Shown here: in pieces, positions 5,734 to 5,959 of the stretch
Position numbering within the stretch: the stretch's first letter is position 1
Layout: the number at the start of each line of letters is the position of its first letter
Assembly (NCBI GenBank): GCA_030630685.1
Contig: DAOVMN010000152.1
Location: 1-5,959 of the forward strand
Source: Thermoplasmata archaeon
Lineage (GTDB): Archaea; Thermoplasmatota; DAOVMN01
Direction: 5' to 3'
Length of the DNA: 5,959 bases
The notes under the pieces: generated by a model
Database searches by the model: none
Seen by the model: only the letters and a program-made list of their open reading frames with translations
Told to the model about the DNA's origin: nothing
Program-made: the position numbers and the translations under genes

Positions 5734-5959
5734 ATGGCGATAAGCAGCGTTCCCTCGGGGATCCCCCAGTTAGACAGGGTACTCATGGACGGTGTTCCAA
5801 GGGGTTCTACCTTGCTTGTGGTGGGCACATCGGGTTCTGGGAAGGAGCTTTTTGCAAAGCAGTTTGCTGCCGCAGGCATAGGCTCAGAGAATGTGATATA
5901 TTTCCCGACCGATGAATCCGATGAGGACCTCATCGCTACCATGAAGAGGTTCAACTGGA
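5734..5959 (+). CDS. KaiC-like ATPase, third of three (3'-truncated by window edge)
   Basis: An ATG at 5734 opens a frame with no stop before the window ends, so 75 codons are seen. It lies one base after the previous stop, with GGGGTG (5719-5724) nine bases ahead. The protein begins with the KaiC signature VPSGIPQLDRVLMDGVPRGS, then the Walker A region GTSGSGKEL (31-39). In that motif the usual Thr/Ser after K37 is Glu (E38). Next comes YFPTDESDEDLIATMKRFNW, where D60-E61 occupies the KaiC catalytic Glu-Glu position. The N-terminal part is about one-third of a KaiC domain; whether one or two domains follow cannot be seen. The family call is strong; ATPase activity is uncertain because of the altered P-loop. 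Confidence 0.85.
   Translation, partial: MAISSVPSGIPQLDRVLMDGVPRGSTLLVVGTSGSGKELFAKQFAAAGIGSENVIYFPTDESDEDLIATMKRFNW

Overview
The window looks like a chromosomal segment from a euryarchaeon. Two exact archaeal TATA boxes (TTTATATA) lie in a divergent intergenic region, GGAGG/GGTGA-type ribosome sites precede most genes, and the gene content is archaeal: a HAE3/MMPL-type RND transporter, a zinc-ribbon protein with an extracellular domain, and clustered KaiC-like ATPases. A methanogen, ANME or Archaeoglobus-like lineage would fit, but nothing here fixes the genus. There are no tRNA or rRNA genes, insertion sequences or CRISPR arrays.

Layout. (1) Positions 1-2328, plus strand: the C-terminal 775 codons of a two-halved RND transporter whose beginning lies left of the window. 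Its two halves are joined by a purine-rich, repeat-built Lys/Glu/Ser linker, and its second extracellular loop carries a calcium-loop-like motif. (2) Positions 2387-4151, minus strand, convergent with the transporter: a two-gene operon, transcribed right to left. The first gene encodes a membrane-tethered Fe/B12-type substrate-binding protein with an N-terminal cytoplasmic zinc ribbon. The second encodes a PflA-like radical SAM protein. They are joined by TGA-G-GTG, with the Shine-Dalgarno of the second gene inside the last codons of the first. (3) Positions 4152-4336: a 185-bp divergent control region with a TATA box for each side and a small inverted repeat around the right-hand one. (4) Positions 4337-5959, plus strand: a tight operon of three KaiC/RecA-fold proteins. 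The first has an intact P-loop, the second has lost both the P-loop and the catalytic glutamates, and the third (cut by the window end) has Glu where the P-loop Thr/Ser should be.

The most interesting parts are the graded series of catalytic-residue loss across the KaiC trio and the zinc-ribbon/TM/substrate-binding fusion coupled to a radical SAM enzyme with no transporter permease nearby. Three start sites are reassigned from promoter and ribosome-site evidence: substrate-binding protein at 4151, radical SAM protein at 3097 (GTG), and the middle KaiC-like protein at 5103. The third KaiC-like gene has no stop inside the window and is easy to miss.
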